In this document: one piece after another, positions 43,499 through 53,289 of the stretch
Layout of the letters: every line of letters begins with the position of its first letter
Numbering within the stretch: the stretch's first letter is position 1
Origin: an actinobacterium LLX17
Lineage (GTDB): Bacteria > Actinomycetota > Actinomycetes > Propionibacteriales > Nocardioidaceae
Direction of reading: 5' to 3'
DNA length: 64,000 nucleotides
Assembly: GCA_000471045.1 (NCBI GenBank)
Contig: KI301992.1
Coordinates: 1,135,920-1,199,919, forward strand
The notes under the pieces: model-generated
Told to the model about the DNA's origin: nothing
The model's input: only the letters and a program-made list of their open reading frames with translations
Databases searched by the model: none
Made by a program: the position numbers and the translations under genes

Positions 43499-44580
43499 GC
43501 TGGGAGGGCGACGAGACGCCGCTCGGTGGAGTTGAGCACCTCGAGACCGTCATCGGTCACGACGGCGATGTCCTCGATACGCGCGCCCCACGCGCCGGGA
43601 CGGTAGATGCCGGGCTCGATCGAGAACGCCATGCCCGGCTCGAGCACCCGCTGGTTGCCCTCGACGATGTAGGGCTCCTCGTGGGTCTGCACGCCGATGC
43701 CGTGCCCCGTGCGGTGGATGAAGAGGTCGCCGTAGCCGGCGTCGGCGATGATCTGGCGTCCCACGCGGTCGACCGACTCGGCCGTGACACCCGGGCCGGC
43801 GTGGGCGCGCTGCGCCTCTTGCGCCGTGAGCAGCACGTCGTAGGCCTCGGTGTATCCCTCGGGAGGCACGCCGCCGACCAGGTAGTTGCGGGTGCTGTCG
43901 GAGCAGTATCCGGCCGGGGTGGTGCCACCGATGTCGACCACCACCGGATCGCCGGCCTCGATCACCCGGTCGCTGACCTCGTGGTGGGGCGATGCACCGT
44001 TCGGACCGGACCCCACGATGACGAAGTCGACGCTCTCGTGCCCCTCCTCGACGAGCGCGAGGGCGATGTCGTGCCCGACCTCGCGCTCGGTGCGTTCGGG
44101 GCGCAGCCATTCCCCCATGCGGCGGTGCACCCGGTCGATCGCGGCACCCGCGTCGCGCAGAGCAGCGACCTCGGCGGCGTCCTTGCGCATGCGCAGCTCG
44201 GTCAGCACGGGGCCGGCGAGCACCTGCTCCGTGGTCGGCAGGGCGTCTCGGAGGGCGAGCACGCGGGAGGCCCACATCTCGTCGTCGAGTGCCACGCGGC
44301 GCACGTCGCCGAGCAGGCTGCGCACGAGGGCGAACGGGTCGTCGGTCTCGTTCCAGGCGGCGATGTCGCAGGAGATGCCGGACGCCTCGGCGGCGGCGAC
44401 CTCGAGCGCCGGTGCCACCAGCACCGGGTCACCCTCGGTGGGGAGCACCAGGCAGGTGAGCCGCTCCAGCGGCTTGGCCGCGTACCCGGTCAGGTAGCGC
44501 AGGTCGGCACCCGGCGTGACGAGCAGTGCGTCAATACCGGCCTGGGCCGCGTGCTCGCGGGCACGCTGCAGTCGCTCCAT
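43495..44580 (-). CDS. pepE: M24-family Xaa-Pro peptidase (PepE/PepQ)
   Basis: The 361-residue peptidase has a creatinase-like N-terminal domain and a pita-bread catalytic domain with metal ligands in DIGGTTPAGYCSDSTRNY, HRTGHGIG, SIEPGIYRPG and IEDIAVV. It would cleave dipeptides or peptides with Pro in second place. ATG at 44580 is chosen; the frame upstream lacks similarity. The order matches mycobacterial pepE next to the 5'-3' exonuclease. Confidence 0.92.
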   Translation of the reverse strand: MERLQRAREHAAQAGIDALLVTPGADLRYLTGYAAKPLERLTCLVLPTEGDPVLVAPALEVAAAEASGISCDIAAWNETDDPFALVRSLLGDVRRVALDDEMWASRVLALRDALPTTEQVLAGPVLTELRMRKDAAEVAALRDAGAAIDRVHRRMGEWLRPERTEREVGHDIALALVEEGHESVDFVIVGSGPNGASPHHEVSDRVIEAGDPVVVDIGGTTPAGYCSDSTRNYLVGGVPPEGYTEAYDVLLTAQEAQRAHAGPGVTAESVDRVGRQIIADAGYGDLFIHRTGHGIGVQTHEEPYIVEGNQRVLEPGMAFSIEPGIYRPGAWGARIEDIAVVTDDGLEVLNSTERRLVALPA

Positions 44581-44624
44581 GCCGACGAGCCTATCGACCA
44601 CGGCCGCGGCCCTAGACTCCCAGC

Positions 44625-45536
44625 ATGGCCGGACGACTGCTGCTGCTGGACACCGCAAGCCTCTACTACCGCGCGTTCTTCGGCCTGCCCGACAGCCTCA
44701 AGGCCCCGGACGGGACCGTGGTGAACGCGGTGCGCGGCATGCTCGACTTCACCGCGACGCTCGTCGAGCGCTACGAGCCCGAGGCGGTCGTCGCCTGCTG
44801 GGACGACGACTGGCGCCCCCAGTGGCGTGTCGACCTGGTCGACACCTACAAGACGCAGCGGCTCGCCGAGGGCTCGGCCGACTCCGAGGAGACACCGGAC
44901 CTGCTCGCCCCGCAGGTGCCGCTGATCGCCGAGGTGCTGGCCGCGGCAGGCATCCCGATGATCGGTGCCGCTGATGCCGAGGCCGACGACGTCATCGGCA
45001 CGCTGGTGCACCGCTGGAAGGGCCCGATCGACGTGGTCACCGGCGACCGCGACCTCATGCAGCTGGTGGACGACTCCCAGCCGGTGCGTCTGCTCTACAC
45101 CGCCCGCGGCGTGGCCAAGCACGAGGTCGTCGACGACGCGTGGGTCGAGGCGAAGTACGGCGTCCCGCCGTCGCGCTACGTCGACTACGCGGTGCTGCGT
45201 GGCGACGCCAGCGACGGGCTGCCCGGGGTGGCCGGCATCGGTGAGAAGACCGCGGCCGCGCTCATCGCCGAGCACGGCGACATCGACGCCATCCTCGCGG
45301 CGGCCGACGACCGGTCGGTGACGATGCGGCCCAAGGTCCGCAGCTCGCTGCAGGACTCCGCCGACTACGTCGCGCGGGCCCGGGAGGTCGTCACGGTGCG
45401 GGCCGAGCTCGACGTCCCCGAGGTCGAGCCGCTGCAGCCGCTCGACGAGCAGGCCGTGGCGACGCTGACCGCGTTCGGTGAGCGGTGGGGCGTCGAGAGC
45501 CCCGTGGGCCGCCTGGTGGAGCGCCTCAGCCGCTGA
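44625..45536 (+). CDS. 5'-3' exonuclease (Pol I N-domain like)
   Basis: The 303-residue protein is a free-standing FEN/Pol I 5'-nuclease: LLLDTASLYYRAFFGLP, ADAEADDVIGTLV, VVTGDRDLMQLVDD and the helix-hairpin-helix GDASDGLPGVAGIGEKTA. It would remove RNA primers or flaps. It shares its 3' end with helY (11 bp convergent overlap) and is divergent from the peptidase gene. Confidence 0.93.
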   Translation: MAGRLLLLDTASLYYRAFFGLPDSLKAPDGTVVNAVRGMLDFTATLVERYEPEAVVACWDDDWRPQWRVDLVDTYKTQRLAEGSADSEETPDLLAPQVPLIAEVLAAAGIPMIGAADAEADDVIGTLVHRWKGPIDVVTGDRDLMQLVDDSQPVRLLYTARGVAKHEVVDDAWVEAKYGVPPSRYVDYAVLRGDASDGLPGVAGIGEKTAAALIAEHGDIDAILAAADDRSVTMRPKVRSSLQDSADYVARAREVVTVRAELDVPEVEPLQPLDEQAVATLTAFGERWGVESPVGRLVERLSR

Positions 45537-48270
45537 GCGAGCTGTACTCGACGACACCGCGGCGCAGCTCGTCGAGCGCGGTGCGGGCCGTGGAGCGGAG
45601 CTTCCCGGGACCAGCCGCCACCGCGATCTGCGCCAGCACGTCGATCAGCTGCTTCATCGAGCGCACGAAGTCACCCGCGGCGAGGTCGGTGAGCGCCAAC
45701 ACTTCGTCCAGGGACGCACCGTCGACCCACCGTGAGACGCCGGCGGCGAAGCCGAAGTCCGGCGAGCGCAGGAAACGTAACCGGTGCTGCCGCTCCAGCT
45801 GCGCGAGATCGGCGTGCAGATCGAGCATCCGGTCGGCGACCTCGCGCTGGCGCAGCGTGCCGAACTGCGGCGGTGGCGCATCCTCGAGGTTGCGGGACGT
45901 GTAGGTGAGCCCGCTGGCGACGGCGGCCAGGTCGGCCGGGCTGAGCCCGTCCCAGACGTTGCGGGTCAGGCACTCGCTGACCAGCAGGTCGAGCTCGCCG
46001 TAGAGGCGCTGCAGACGCACGCCGCTCTCGGTGACTTCGTCGCCGTCGAGGTAGCCCAGCTGGTCGAGCACCTGACAGACGCGGTCGAACTGCCGCGCCA
46101 CGGTGTTGGTGCGCTGCTCGATCGTGCGTCGCCGCTGCTCGGTGTCCTTGGCCAGCTTCTGGTGCCGCTCGGCCCATCGGGCGTGTGACTCGCGGTCGGG
46201 GCAGTCGTGGCACGGGTGCTCGCGCATCTGGCGGCGCAGCTCGGCGATGCGGGGATCGACGTCGGCACCGGCGGAGTCGCGATGATGGCGCGGCGGCGGA
46301 CCGTGCGGCACCTTCTGGCGGAGGGCGATCGCCAGGTCGCGCCGCGACTGCGGGTTGCGGGCGTTGAACGACTTGGGGATGCGCATCTGGTCGATCGGCG
46401 TGACCGGGACGGCGAAGTCGACGACCGCCAGGCGACGTGCGTGCCGGCTCTCGGTGAGCACCATGGGGCGCGGGCCGTCGTGGTCGGCGCGGTTGCCGGG
46501 GTCCAGCACCACGGCGGTGCCGGCCCACTTGCCGCGCGGCACGTCGATGATGTCCCCCCGGCGCAGGGCGAGCAGGGACTCGGCCACCTCCTGGCGAGCA
46601 CGCTGGCGCCGGTCCTTGGCGCCGGAGGCCTCGATGTCGCTGATCTGACGGCGGAGGTCGGCGTACTCCATGAAGTCGCCGAGGTGGCACGTGGCCGACT
46701 CCGCGTAGCCGGCGAGCGCCTCGTCGGCCTTGTGGATCTGGCGCGCCAGGCCCACGACGCCGCGGTCGGCCTGGAACTGCGCGAACGACTGCTCCAGGAG
46801 GTCGCGCGCGGTGCGGCGGCCCACCTGGCCGACCATGTTGACCGCCATGTTGTAGCTGGGGCGGAACGAGGAGTTCAGCGGGTAGGTGCGCGTGGAGGCC
46901 AGGCCCGCGACCTGACGCGGATCGAGCCCCGCCTGCCACAGGACGACCGCGTGCCCCTCGACGTCGATGCCGCGCCGTCCCGCGCGACCCGTCAGCTGGG
47001 TGTACTCCCCCGGCGAGATGTCGGCGTGCGTCTCGCCGTTCCACTTCGACAGCTTCTCGATGACGACCGAGCGCGCCGGCATGTTGATGCCCAGGGCCAG
47101 GGTCTCGGTGGCGAACACGACGCGCACCAGGCCGCGGCTGAACAGCTCCTCGACGACCTCCTTGAAGGTCGGCAGCATCCCCGCGTGGTGGGCAGCGACA
47201 CCGCGGCCGAGGGCCTCCCGGAAGTCGTGGAAGCCGAGGACGTGCAGGTCCTCCTCGGGCAGGTGTGAGCAGGCCTCGTCGACCGTTGCCTCGATCTCGC
47301 TGCGCTCCTCCTGCGTCGTCAGCATGACGCGGGCGTCGAGCAGCTGCTGCACGGCAGCCGCGCAGCCCGCGCGGCTGAAGATGAAGCAGATGGCCGGCAG
47401 CAGGCCCTCGGCATCGAGCTTCTCGACGAGCTCGAGCCGGCTGGGCGTGCGGTGCCGGGTGCGGGGCCGTTTGGGGCCCTTGCCTCCGCTGCGACCCCGC
47501 TGCATGCGACTCAGCTGCCAGTCCTCGCGGGCGAACCGCTCGAGCTGGCGGTTCACGACCGGCGCACCGTCGGGCGAGGAGGCGCCCTCCTCGAACAGGC
47601 CGAACATCGACCGGCCCACCAGCACGTGCTGGTGCAGCGGGACGGGGCGGCGCTCCTCGACGATCGTGACGGTGTCGCCGCGCACCTCGGTGAGCCAGTC
47701 GCCGAACTCCTCGGCGTTCGACACCGTGGCCGACAGCGAGATCAACGACACGGCCTCGGGCAGGCCGATGATGACCTCTTCCCAGACGGCGCCGCGGAAG
47801 CGATCGGCCAGGTAGTGCACCTCGTCCATGACGACGTAGCCGAGGCCGTCGAGCGTGCGGGACCCGGCGTACATCATGTTGCGCAGGACCTCGGTCGTCA
47901 TGACGACGATCGGAGCCTCGCCGTTGACGGAGTTGTCACCCGTCAGCAGGCCGACGTTCTCGACACCGTGCCGGACGCCGAGGTCGTGGAACTTCTGGTT
48001 CGACAGCGCCTTGATCGGCGTCGTGTAGAACGCCTTGCGCCCCGAGGCGAGCGCCAGGTGCACGGCGAACTCCCCCACCACGGTCTTGCCCGATCCCGTG
48101 GGCGCTGCCACCAGCACGCCGTGGCCCTCCTCGACCTCGCGGCAGGCGCGGACCTGGAAGTCGTCGAGCTCGAAACCGTGGTGGCCGCGGAACTCGGCCA
48201 GGTGCGGGTGCTCCCGGTCGGCCCGGGCGCGCGCGTAGGACTCTGCCGGACTGGAGGCGGTACTGGACAC
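45526..48270 (-). CDS. helY: DEAD/DEAH-box RNA helicase HelY (Ski2/Mtr4-like)
   Basis: The 914-residue superfamily-2 helicase has Walker A APTGSGKT (56-63), DEVH box at about 146-149, and GRAGRRGIDVEGHAVV motif VI, followed by an rRNA-processing arm and DSHCT domain at the C-terminus. It matches Rv2092c HelY in size and place. Ski2/Mtr4 relatives unwind RNA for decay. The GTG start is followed by a short tail of STASSPAES. It is the end of the minus-strand run from trmI to helY. Confidence 0.95.
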   Translation of the reverse strand: MSSTASSPAESYARARADREHPHLAEFRGHHGFELDDFQVRACREVEEGHGVLVAAPTGSGKTVVGEFAVHLALASGRKAFYTTPIKALSNQKFHDLGVRHGVENVGLLTGDNSVNGEAPIVVMTTEVLRNMMYAGSRTLDGLGYVVMDEVHYLADRFRGAVWEEVIIGLPEAVSLISLSATVSNAEEFGDWLTEVRGDTVTIVEERRPVPLHQHVLVGRSMFGLFEEGASSPDGAPVVNRQLERFAREDWQLSRMQRGRSGGKGPKRPRTRHRTPSRLELVEKLDAEGLLPAICFIFSRAGCAAAVQQLLDARVMLTTQEERSEIEATVDEACSHLPEEDLHVLGFHDFREALGRGVAAHHAGMLPTFKEVVEELFSRGLVRVVFATETLALGINMPARSVVIEKLSKWNGETHADISPGEYTQLTGRAGRRGIDVEGHAVVLWQAGLDPRQVAGLASTRTYPLNSSFRPSYNMAVNMVGQVGRRTARDLLEQSFAQFQADRGVVGLARQIHKADEALAGYAESATCHLGDFMEYADLRRQISDIEASGAKDRRQRARQEVAESLLALRRGDIIDVPRGKWAGTAVVLDPGNRADHDGPRPMVLTESRHARRLAVVDFAVPVTPIDQMRIPKSFNARNPQSRRDLAIALRQKVPHGPPPRHHRDSAGADVDPRIAELRRQMREHPCHDCPDRESHARWAERHQKLAKDTEQRRRTIEQRTNTVARQFDRVCQVLDQLGYLDGDEVTESGVRLQRLYGELDLLVSECLTRNVWDGLSPADLAAVASGLTYTSRNLEDAPPPQFGTLRQREVADRMLDLHADLAQLERQHRLRFLRSPDFGFAAGVSRWVDGASLDEVLALTDLAAGDFVRSMKQLIDVLAQIAVAAGPGKLRSTARTALDELRRGVVEYSSLSG

Positions 48271-48279
48271 GCGTCCAGC

Positions 48280-49179
48280 CTACGGTTGCCGCGTGAGGAC
48301 GCTCACGGCGCCGGGCACGACCTCCACCGTGGCGGGCAGGGGCCCCAGCCGCTCGCCGTCGCCGTACGCGACGATGCCGGGAGACTCCAGGGTGACGCGG
48401 CGGACCAGGTGCCGCTCGAACTCCGGCAGCGTCACGTGGGAGCCGGTGCGGAGCCGTGGGAAGACCCGCACCAGCTTCGCCTTGCTGACGGGGTTGATGA
48501 TGCAGACGTCGAGCAGACCGTCGTCCAGCACGGCGCCCTCGGCGATGCGCAGGCCTCCGCCGAACGACGGTCCGTTGCCGACGGCCACGAGCATCGCCTC
48601 GCGCTCGATGGTGTGGCCGTCCAGCTCGAGCCGGAACGCCAGCGGCGAGAACGCCCGCAGCTCGGCGGCGATGGCGATGTTGTAGCGCATGTTGCCCCGC
48701 GGCCAGGTCATGGCGTTGGCGCGCTCGTTGACCTTGGAGTCGAAGCCGGACGCCACGACCGTCGTGACCCAGGCTCCCGTGCCGGTACGGGCGAGGTCGA
48801 TGCGCCGGCTGTGGCCGGCGAGCACGATCTCGAGCGCGGCCACCGGGTCCTTGACCGGAATGCCCAAGGCTCGCGCGGTGTCGTTGCCGGTTCCGGCCGG
48901 CAGAAGACCGATCGTGGCGTCGGCCGCGACCAGCAGGTCCATGACGCCGTGCAGCGCACCGTCACCCCCCACCACGACCACGGTGTCGGCGCCGGCGTCG
49001 AGCAGCTCGCTGAGTCCCGCACGCACCTGCTCCAGACCGCGTCCGTGCGCGATGCGCACCTGAAGCCCCACGGCCTGCATGCGGCGCTGGGCGACGCGAG
49101 CGATCTCCTCGCCTCGGCGTCGCCCGGACGTCGGGTTGACGACCAGGGCGACGGTCTGAACGCGTCGAGAGGTCGTCAC
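48280..49179 (-). CDS. Diacylglycerol/lipid kinase, YegS/LCB5 type
   Basis: The 299-residue kinase has the DAGK catalytic domain: VALVVNPTSGRRRG, VVVVGGDGALHGVM and LLPAGTGNDTARALG, then a beta-sandwich domain. It phosphorylates diacylglycerol or a related lipid using ATP. The GTG start overlaps the tatC stop (GTGA), so it is coupled. The helY gene begins 9 bp further on. Confidence 0.92.
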   Translation of the reverse strand: MTTSRRVQTVALVVNPTSGRRRGEEIARVAQRRMQAVGLQVRIAHGRGLEQVRAGLSELLDAGADTVVVVGGDGALHGVMDLLVAADATIGLLPAGTGNDTARALGIPVKDPVAALEIVLAGHSRRIDLARTGTGAWVTTVVASGFDSKVNERANAMTWPRGNMRYNIAIAAELRAFSPLAFRLELDGHTIEREAMLVAVGNGPSFGGGLRIAEGAVLDDGLLDVCIINPVSKAKLVRVFPRLRTGSHVTLPEFERHLVRRVTLESPGIVAYGDGERLGPLPATVEVVPGAVSVLTRQP

Positions 49180-49988
49180 AGCGGCGACAGCTCGTCGTCG
49201 GCGAGATCGTCGCCCGCGGCGGAGGCACGGCGGCGGTCCGTGACACGGGCGATGATCTCGGAGACCAGGTACAGCGCCGTCATCGGCACCGCGAGGAACA
49301 GCATCGTCAGCGGGTCGGTGCTGGGCGTCGCGACGGCCGCGAACACGAACAGGCCGATCACGGTCCACGGCCGGGCACGCACCAGCTGCGCGCCGCTCAC
49401 CGCGCCGAGGCGGTTGAGCATGACGACCACCAGTGGGATCTCGGCGGCCACGCCGAACACCAGCATCATGCGCAGGACGAAGTCGTAGTACTCGGCTCCG
49501 CTGACCAGGGAGGCGAATCCCTCGGGCACGAAGCCGATCAGCACGAGGATCGCCTTGGGCAGGATGACGTAGGCCAAGGCGACGCCGGCCGCGAACAGCG
49601 GGAAGCCAACAGCCGTCAGGAGCAGCGCCCACTTGCGCTCGTTGCGGTGCAGGGCGGGCAGGACGAACGCCCACAGCTGCCAGAGCCACACCGGGCTCGA
49701 GATGACGATGCCGGCGACCACCGAGATCTTGAGCTGGAACTGGAAGGCTCCGCCGATCCCGGTGATGACCAGGTTGGTGTCGATGCCCTGGTCGGCCAGC
49801 TCGGGCTCGATCTGGGTGTAGGGACGGGTCAGGAAGTCGAGCAGCTGCTCGTAGAACACGAACGCGAGGACGGTGCCCACAGCGACCGCCAGGGCGGCGC
49901 GGAAGACGCGAGTACGCAGCTCACGCAGGTGGTCGAGCAGCGGCATCGAGCCGCCCGCCGAGGTGGGGGCGGGCTTGCGGCGCCGCAC
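49176..49988 (-). CDS. tatC: Sec-independent protein translocase TatC
   Basis: The 270-residue protein has six membrane helices and the TatC signatures LLDHLRELRTRVFRAALA, SSPVWLWQLWAFVLPALHRN and EIPLVVVMLNRLG. It is the twin-arginine signal receptor and works with TatA. The GTG start lies 6 bp after the tatA stop. No tatB is present, as usual for many actinobacteria where it is elsewhere. Confidence 0.96.
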   Translation of the reverse strand: MRRRKPAPTSAGGSMPLLDHLRELRTRVFRAALAVAVGTVLAFVFYEQLLDFLTRPYTQIEPELADQGIDTNLVITGIGGAFQFQLKISVVAGIVISSPVWLWQLWAFVLPALHRNERKWALLLTAVGFPLFAAGVALAYVILPKAILVLIGFVPEGFASLVSGAEYYDFVLRMMLVFGVAAEIPLVVVMLNRLGAVSGAQLVRARPWTVIGLFVFAAVATPSTDPLTMLFLAVPMTALYLVSEIIARVTDRRRASAAGDDLADDELSPL

Positions 49989-49993
49989 GAAGG

Positions 49994-50269
49994 TCAGCCC
50001 CGGTCGGGAGGCGTGTCGCTCCGGGTGGTGTCAGGCGTGGTGGCGGGGTCGCGCGTCGGCTCGACGTGGGCGGTGGTGGTCGGTCGCGACGCGTCGGTGG
50101 ACTCGTGGGGCGTCTCGTCGTCGTCGCGAAGATCCTTGATCTCGGTCTTGAAGATTCGCAGGGCGCGTCCCGTGCCGCGGGCGAGGTCCGGCAGGCGCTT
50201 GGCGCCGAACAGCAGCACCACGACGGCCAGGATGAGGATGATCTCGGTCGTGCCGATACTGCGGAACAT
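49994..50269 (-). CDS. tatA: Sec-independent protein translocase TatA
   Basis: The 91-residue protein has one membrane helix ([20 protein letters not shown]), the hinge [19 protein letters not shown] and an acidic, Thr/Pro-rich tail. It oligomerises to form the Tat pore. The ATG at 50269 follows GAGGAG and shares one base with the pafC stop. The start is clear; a longer frame is upstream shadow. Confidence 0.95.
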   Translation of the reverse strand: MFRSIGTTEIILILAVVVLLFGAKRLPDLARGTGRALRIFKTEIKDLRDDDETPHESTDASRPTTTAHVEPTRDPATTPDTTRSDTPPDRG

Positions 50270-51243
50270 CACAACTCCTCGTCGGTGGCTACTGGTCCAT
50301 CGTACGCCCGTAGGGCCGACCGGGCGTGATCCGCCACCTGCGCGCGCAGCGCAGCCGGTTCGACCACGCGCACCGAGCCGGCGTTGCGCAGCGCGAGGCG
50401 ACGCAACCAGGACTCGTCGCCGCCGTGCAGGCGGACCCGCCACACGTCGGCCGAGTCGTCGAGCACCTCGGCGCCGTAGTACTCGACGATCCACCGCGCC
50501 GTGGGGTCGAGGTCGAGCACCGCGCTGGGGCCGGTGTCGCCCCCGGCGAAGAAGCCGTCACGCAGGTCGACCGGGTCGACCCCGTGGTCGTCGACCGGGA
50601 CGTCGAGGACCTCCGCCGACGCCATGCGGTCGAGGCGGAAGAACCGCAGGTCCTCGGCGCGCAGGCACCAGGCCTCCAGGTACAGGCGGCCCTCCTGCGT
50701 GAAGGTGCGTCGCGGGTCGACGTCGCGGGTCGTGAGCTCGTCGCGGGACGCCGTGGCGTACTCGATGCGCAGGCGACGGCTCTCGGCCAGCGACCGGGAC
50801 ACCGCGTCGCGGACCTGCGGGTCCAGCGGCTCGACGTGCACGTCGACCGGCGCGGAGACAGAACCACCGACCGCGTGCTCCAGCTTGGCCAGCGCGCCGT
50901 CGATGATGGCGGCCTGCTCGGCGTCAGCGGCGGCTCGCAGCGTGCGCAGGGCGACGATCAGGGCGGCCCCCTCGCGCGCGGTGACCCGCAAGGGCCGCGT
51001 CATGAAGTCGGCGTCGCGCAGGTGCACCACGCCGTCCTCCTCGAGCGCCGTGAGGTCGACGTCGATCAGCTCGCCGTGGTACTCCCCCACGCCCGTGAAC
51101 ATCAGCTGCATGAGGTCCTTGCGGATCACCTTCGGGGCCACGCCGAACTCCTGCGCCACCCGGTCGACCGGGATGCCCTGCTGGGCCTGCAGGTACGGCA
51201 CCAGCGCCAGCATCCGCTGCACCTGGCGGGCCGATGCGCTCAT
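50269..51243 (-). CDS. pafC: WYL-domain regulator PafC
   Basis: The 324-residue protein has an N-terminal winged helix ([39 protein letters not shown]), a WYL domain ([40 protein letters not shown]) and a WCX tail. With PafB it forms the activator of the DNA-damage response independent of LexA in mycobacteria. The start overlaps the pafB stop (ATGA), and its stop touches tatA. Confidence 0.93.
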   Translation of the reverse strand: MSASARQVQRMLALVPYLQAQQGIPVDRVAQEFGVAPKVIRKDLMQLMFTGVGEYHGELIDVDLTALEEDGVVHLRDADFMTRPLRVTAREGAALIVALRTLRAAADAEQAAIIDGALAKLEHAVGGSVSAPVDVHVEPLDPQVRDAVSRSLAESRRLRIEYATASRDELTTRDVDPRRTFTQEGRLYLEAWCLRAEDLRFFRLDRMASAEVLDVPVDDHGVDPVDLRDGFFAGGDTGPSAVLDLDPTARWIVEYYGAEVLDDSADVWRVRLHGGDESWLRRLALRNAGSVRVVEPAALRAQVADHARSALRAYDGPVATDEEL

Positions 51244-52211
51244 GAGGCGGGGTCCAGAGTTGCTGCGTCGAGCGCACTGCGCAGCAGCGTCGCGGTGAGC
51301 TGACGGGCCTCGGGGGGTGAATGCACGACGACGTCGGGACCGTAGGAAGCGGCCTCGGCGGCCACCTGCCACGGCGAGGCGTAGCGCACGACGACCTCGT
51401 CGGTCCGGTCGTCCAGCCGGGTCACGCTGACGGCCGAACGGCGCAGGGCCACGGCGCGGTCGCGCTGCACGTGCAGCACCGCCTCGCCCACGGGCTCGGG
51501 CGGGAACAGGCTCCGCGCAAGGTCCTGCATCGTCACGTCCTCGGGGATCTCGTACCCGCCCCGAGCCCCGACGGTGCGCACCTCACCCTCGACGCGCGAC
51601 AGCCGGAACAGGCGCGGTGCCTCGCGGTCGAGGTCGAAGCCGCCCATGTACCAGCGACCGCGCCACGACAGGATGCCCCACGGCTGGACGCGTCGCGTCG
51701 TGCTGGGCTCGCCGGCCTTGGCGTAGGCGAACTGCACCTCGCTGCGACCGGTGACGGCCTCCCACATCGCGTCGAACGCCGGCTCCTCGGCCGACAGGCG
51801 TGGCTCGGCCATGCGGACCGCCGACGTGTCGACGTCGACGCCGGCCGCCTTCAGCTTGAGCAGGGCCGCCGAGGACTGCCCGGCCAGTCCGGCGTGCTCC
51901 CAGACCTGGGTGGCCAGACCGATGACCGCGGACTCCTCGGGCGTCAGGTCGAGCTCGGGCAGCTCTGCGGACTCCCGCGGGATGCGGTAGCCCGGCTCGT
52001 CGCCGAACTGGCTGTGCGTGCCGGTCTCGACCGGGATGCCGAGCTCGCGCAGCTCTTCCTTGTCGCGCTCGAACTTGCGGTTGAACGCGACGTCACCGTC
52101 GGCGCGGTAGTCGGCGATGGCCTCGCGGATCTGGTCCTTGGAGAGGAACTGACGGGTCGACAGGAGCAGGAAGATGAGGTTCATCAACCTCTCGGTCTTG
52201 CGTTCGGCCAC
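51240..52211 (-). CDS. pafB: WYL-domain regulator PafB
   Basis: The 323-residue protein has the PafB start AERKTERLMNLIFLLLSTRQ, a winged helix, and the WYL domain (VQPWGILSWRGRWYMGGFDL) followed by WCX. It heterodimerises with PafC. The GTG start lies 12 bp after the FKBP gene stop. The pair's position between pafA and tatA is the same as in mycobacteria. Confidence 0.94.
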   Translation of the reverse strand: MAERKTERLMNLIFLLLSTRQFLSKDQIREAIADYRADGDVAFNRKFERDKEELRELGIPVETGTHSQFGDEPGYRIPRESAELPELDLTPEESAVIGLATQVWEHAGLAGQSSAALLKLKAAGVDVDTSAVRMAEPRLSAEEPAFDAMWEAVTGRSEVQFAYAKAGEPSTTRRVQPWGILSWRGRWYMGGFDLDREAPRLFRLSRVEGEVRTVGARGGYEIPEDVTMQDLARSLFPPEPVGEAVLHVQRDRAVALRRSAVSVTRLDDRTDEVVVRYASPWQVAAEAASYGPDVVVHSPPEARQLTATLLRSALDAATLDPAS

Positions 52212-52223
52212 GCTCAGAGGCTG

Positions 52224-53186
52224 TCAGAACGCGTCGCGGATGTCGATGACGAACGTCAGCGCGTCGCCGGGCTGGATCACGCCACCGGGCGGCGGCTGGT
52301 CGTTGTAGGCGGTCTCGGTGGGGCACGTGAGCACGACGCGGCTGCCGACCTTCTGGCCGGTGAGCTGCTCGGTCCAGCACGGGATGACGCCCGAGAGGCT
52401 GAAGACCGCCGGATCCTCCTTGCTGAAGGACTCGTCGAACATGGCGCCGTTGGGGTACACCGTGCCGAAGTAGTCGGCGACGACGGCCTGGTCGGCGGTC
52501 ACTTCTTCCCCGTCCCCCTCGATGAGGACGTTGACCGACGCGGTGGGCGTGGGCGCGGCGGCCGAGCCGTCGATCCCGGTGACGTTCTCGCCGTCGACGA
52601 CGGGCGTCGGGATGCCGGCGGGCAGGTCCTGCGCCTCGCCGGAGGGGACCTCGGTGTCCGAGACGCCCGTACCGTCGGTGATGTCGAAGTAGAAGACCAG
52701 CGTCTGGTCCTGCTTGAACTGTGTGTTCGAGATGCTGTCGCCGAAGAAGTCACCGGCCGTCGCGGCCACGAGCACCTTCGAGCCGATCGGCGTGCCCTCG
52801 AGCTCCTCGATCATCAGGTCTGGCAGGCCGGGGAAGACCTGGGGCTGTGTCGCCTCCTGCGGCGGCACCAGCTGGAACGCCTGCTCGGCGCCACCGGCGT
52901 AGGAGGAGTCCAGCAGCTCACCGTCGGCACCGTCGCCGATCAGGTAGCCGGCACGGAAGTAATCACCCTCGGCGAGCTCACGGCCGTCGCCCTCCTCGAC
53001 CACGCGGACCACCGGCTCCTCGACCTCGATGGCGGAGTCGATCTCGAGCTCGGGCTCCTCGCCATCGGTGACGGAGACGTCGGCCAGTGCCGCGCCGTCG
53101 TCATCGGAGAACGGCTGGATGATGAAGAAGGCGATGACGGCGAGTGCCAGCACGGTGACGGCAGCCACCACGACGTTACGACGCAC
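52224..53186 (-). CDS. Membrane-anchored protein with two FKBP-type isomerase domains
   Basis: The 320-residue protein has an N-terminal membrane helix (VVVAAVTVLALAVIAFFIIQ), an acidic linker and two FKBP-like domains (about 60-170 and 205-320), each with a GDYFRAGYLIGDG or VVADYFGTVYPNGAMFDESF strand and a QVFPGLPDLMIEEL or VIPCWTEQLTGQKVG segment. Peptidyl-prolyl isomerase activity outside the membrane is expected. The second domain keeps more of the active-site residues. It lies between pafA and pafB. Confidence 0.85.
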   Translation of the reverse strand: MRRNVVVAAVTVLALAVIAFFIIQPFSDDDGAALADVSVTDGEEPELEIDSAIEVEEPVVRVVEEGDGRELAEGDYFRAGYLIGDGADGELLDSSYAGGAEQAFQLVPPQEATQPQVFPGLPDLMIEELEGTPIGSKVLVAATAGDFFGDSISNTQFKQDQTLVFYFDITDGTGVSDTEVPSGEAQDLPAGIPTPVVDGENVTGIDGSAAAPTPTASVNVLIEGDGEEVTADQAVVADYFGTVYPNGAMFDESFSKEDPAVFSLSGVIPCWTEQLTGQKVGSRVVLTCPTETAYNDQPPPGGVIQPGDALTFVIDIRDAF

Positions 53187-53289
53187 GGAGAGACCTCAGG
53201 GGACTTGGGCGCGGGAGCGCGGGACGGAAGACCGTCGCCCACAGTAACCGAGCGTCACCAAGCCCCCTCGCGAGAGCACCCGGAACAGG

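Noticed and set aside
49180..49689. N-terminal extension of the lipid kinase
   Set aside because: It reads tatC in another frame; the kinase family start is the GTG at 49179.
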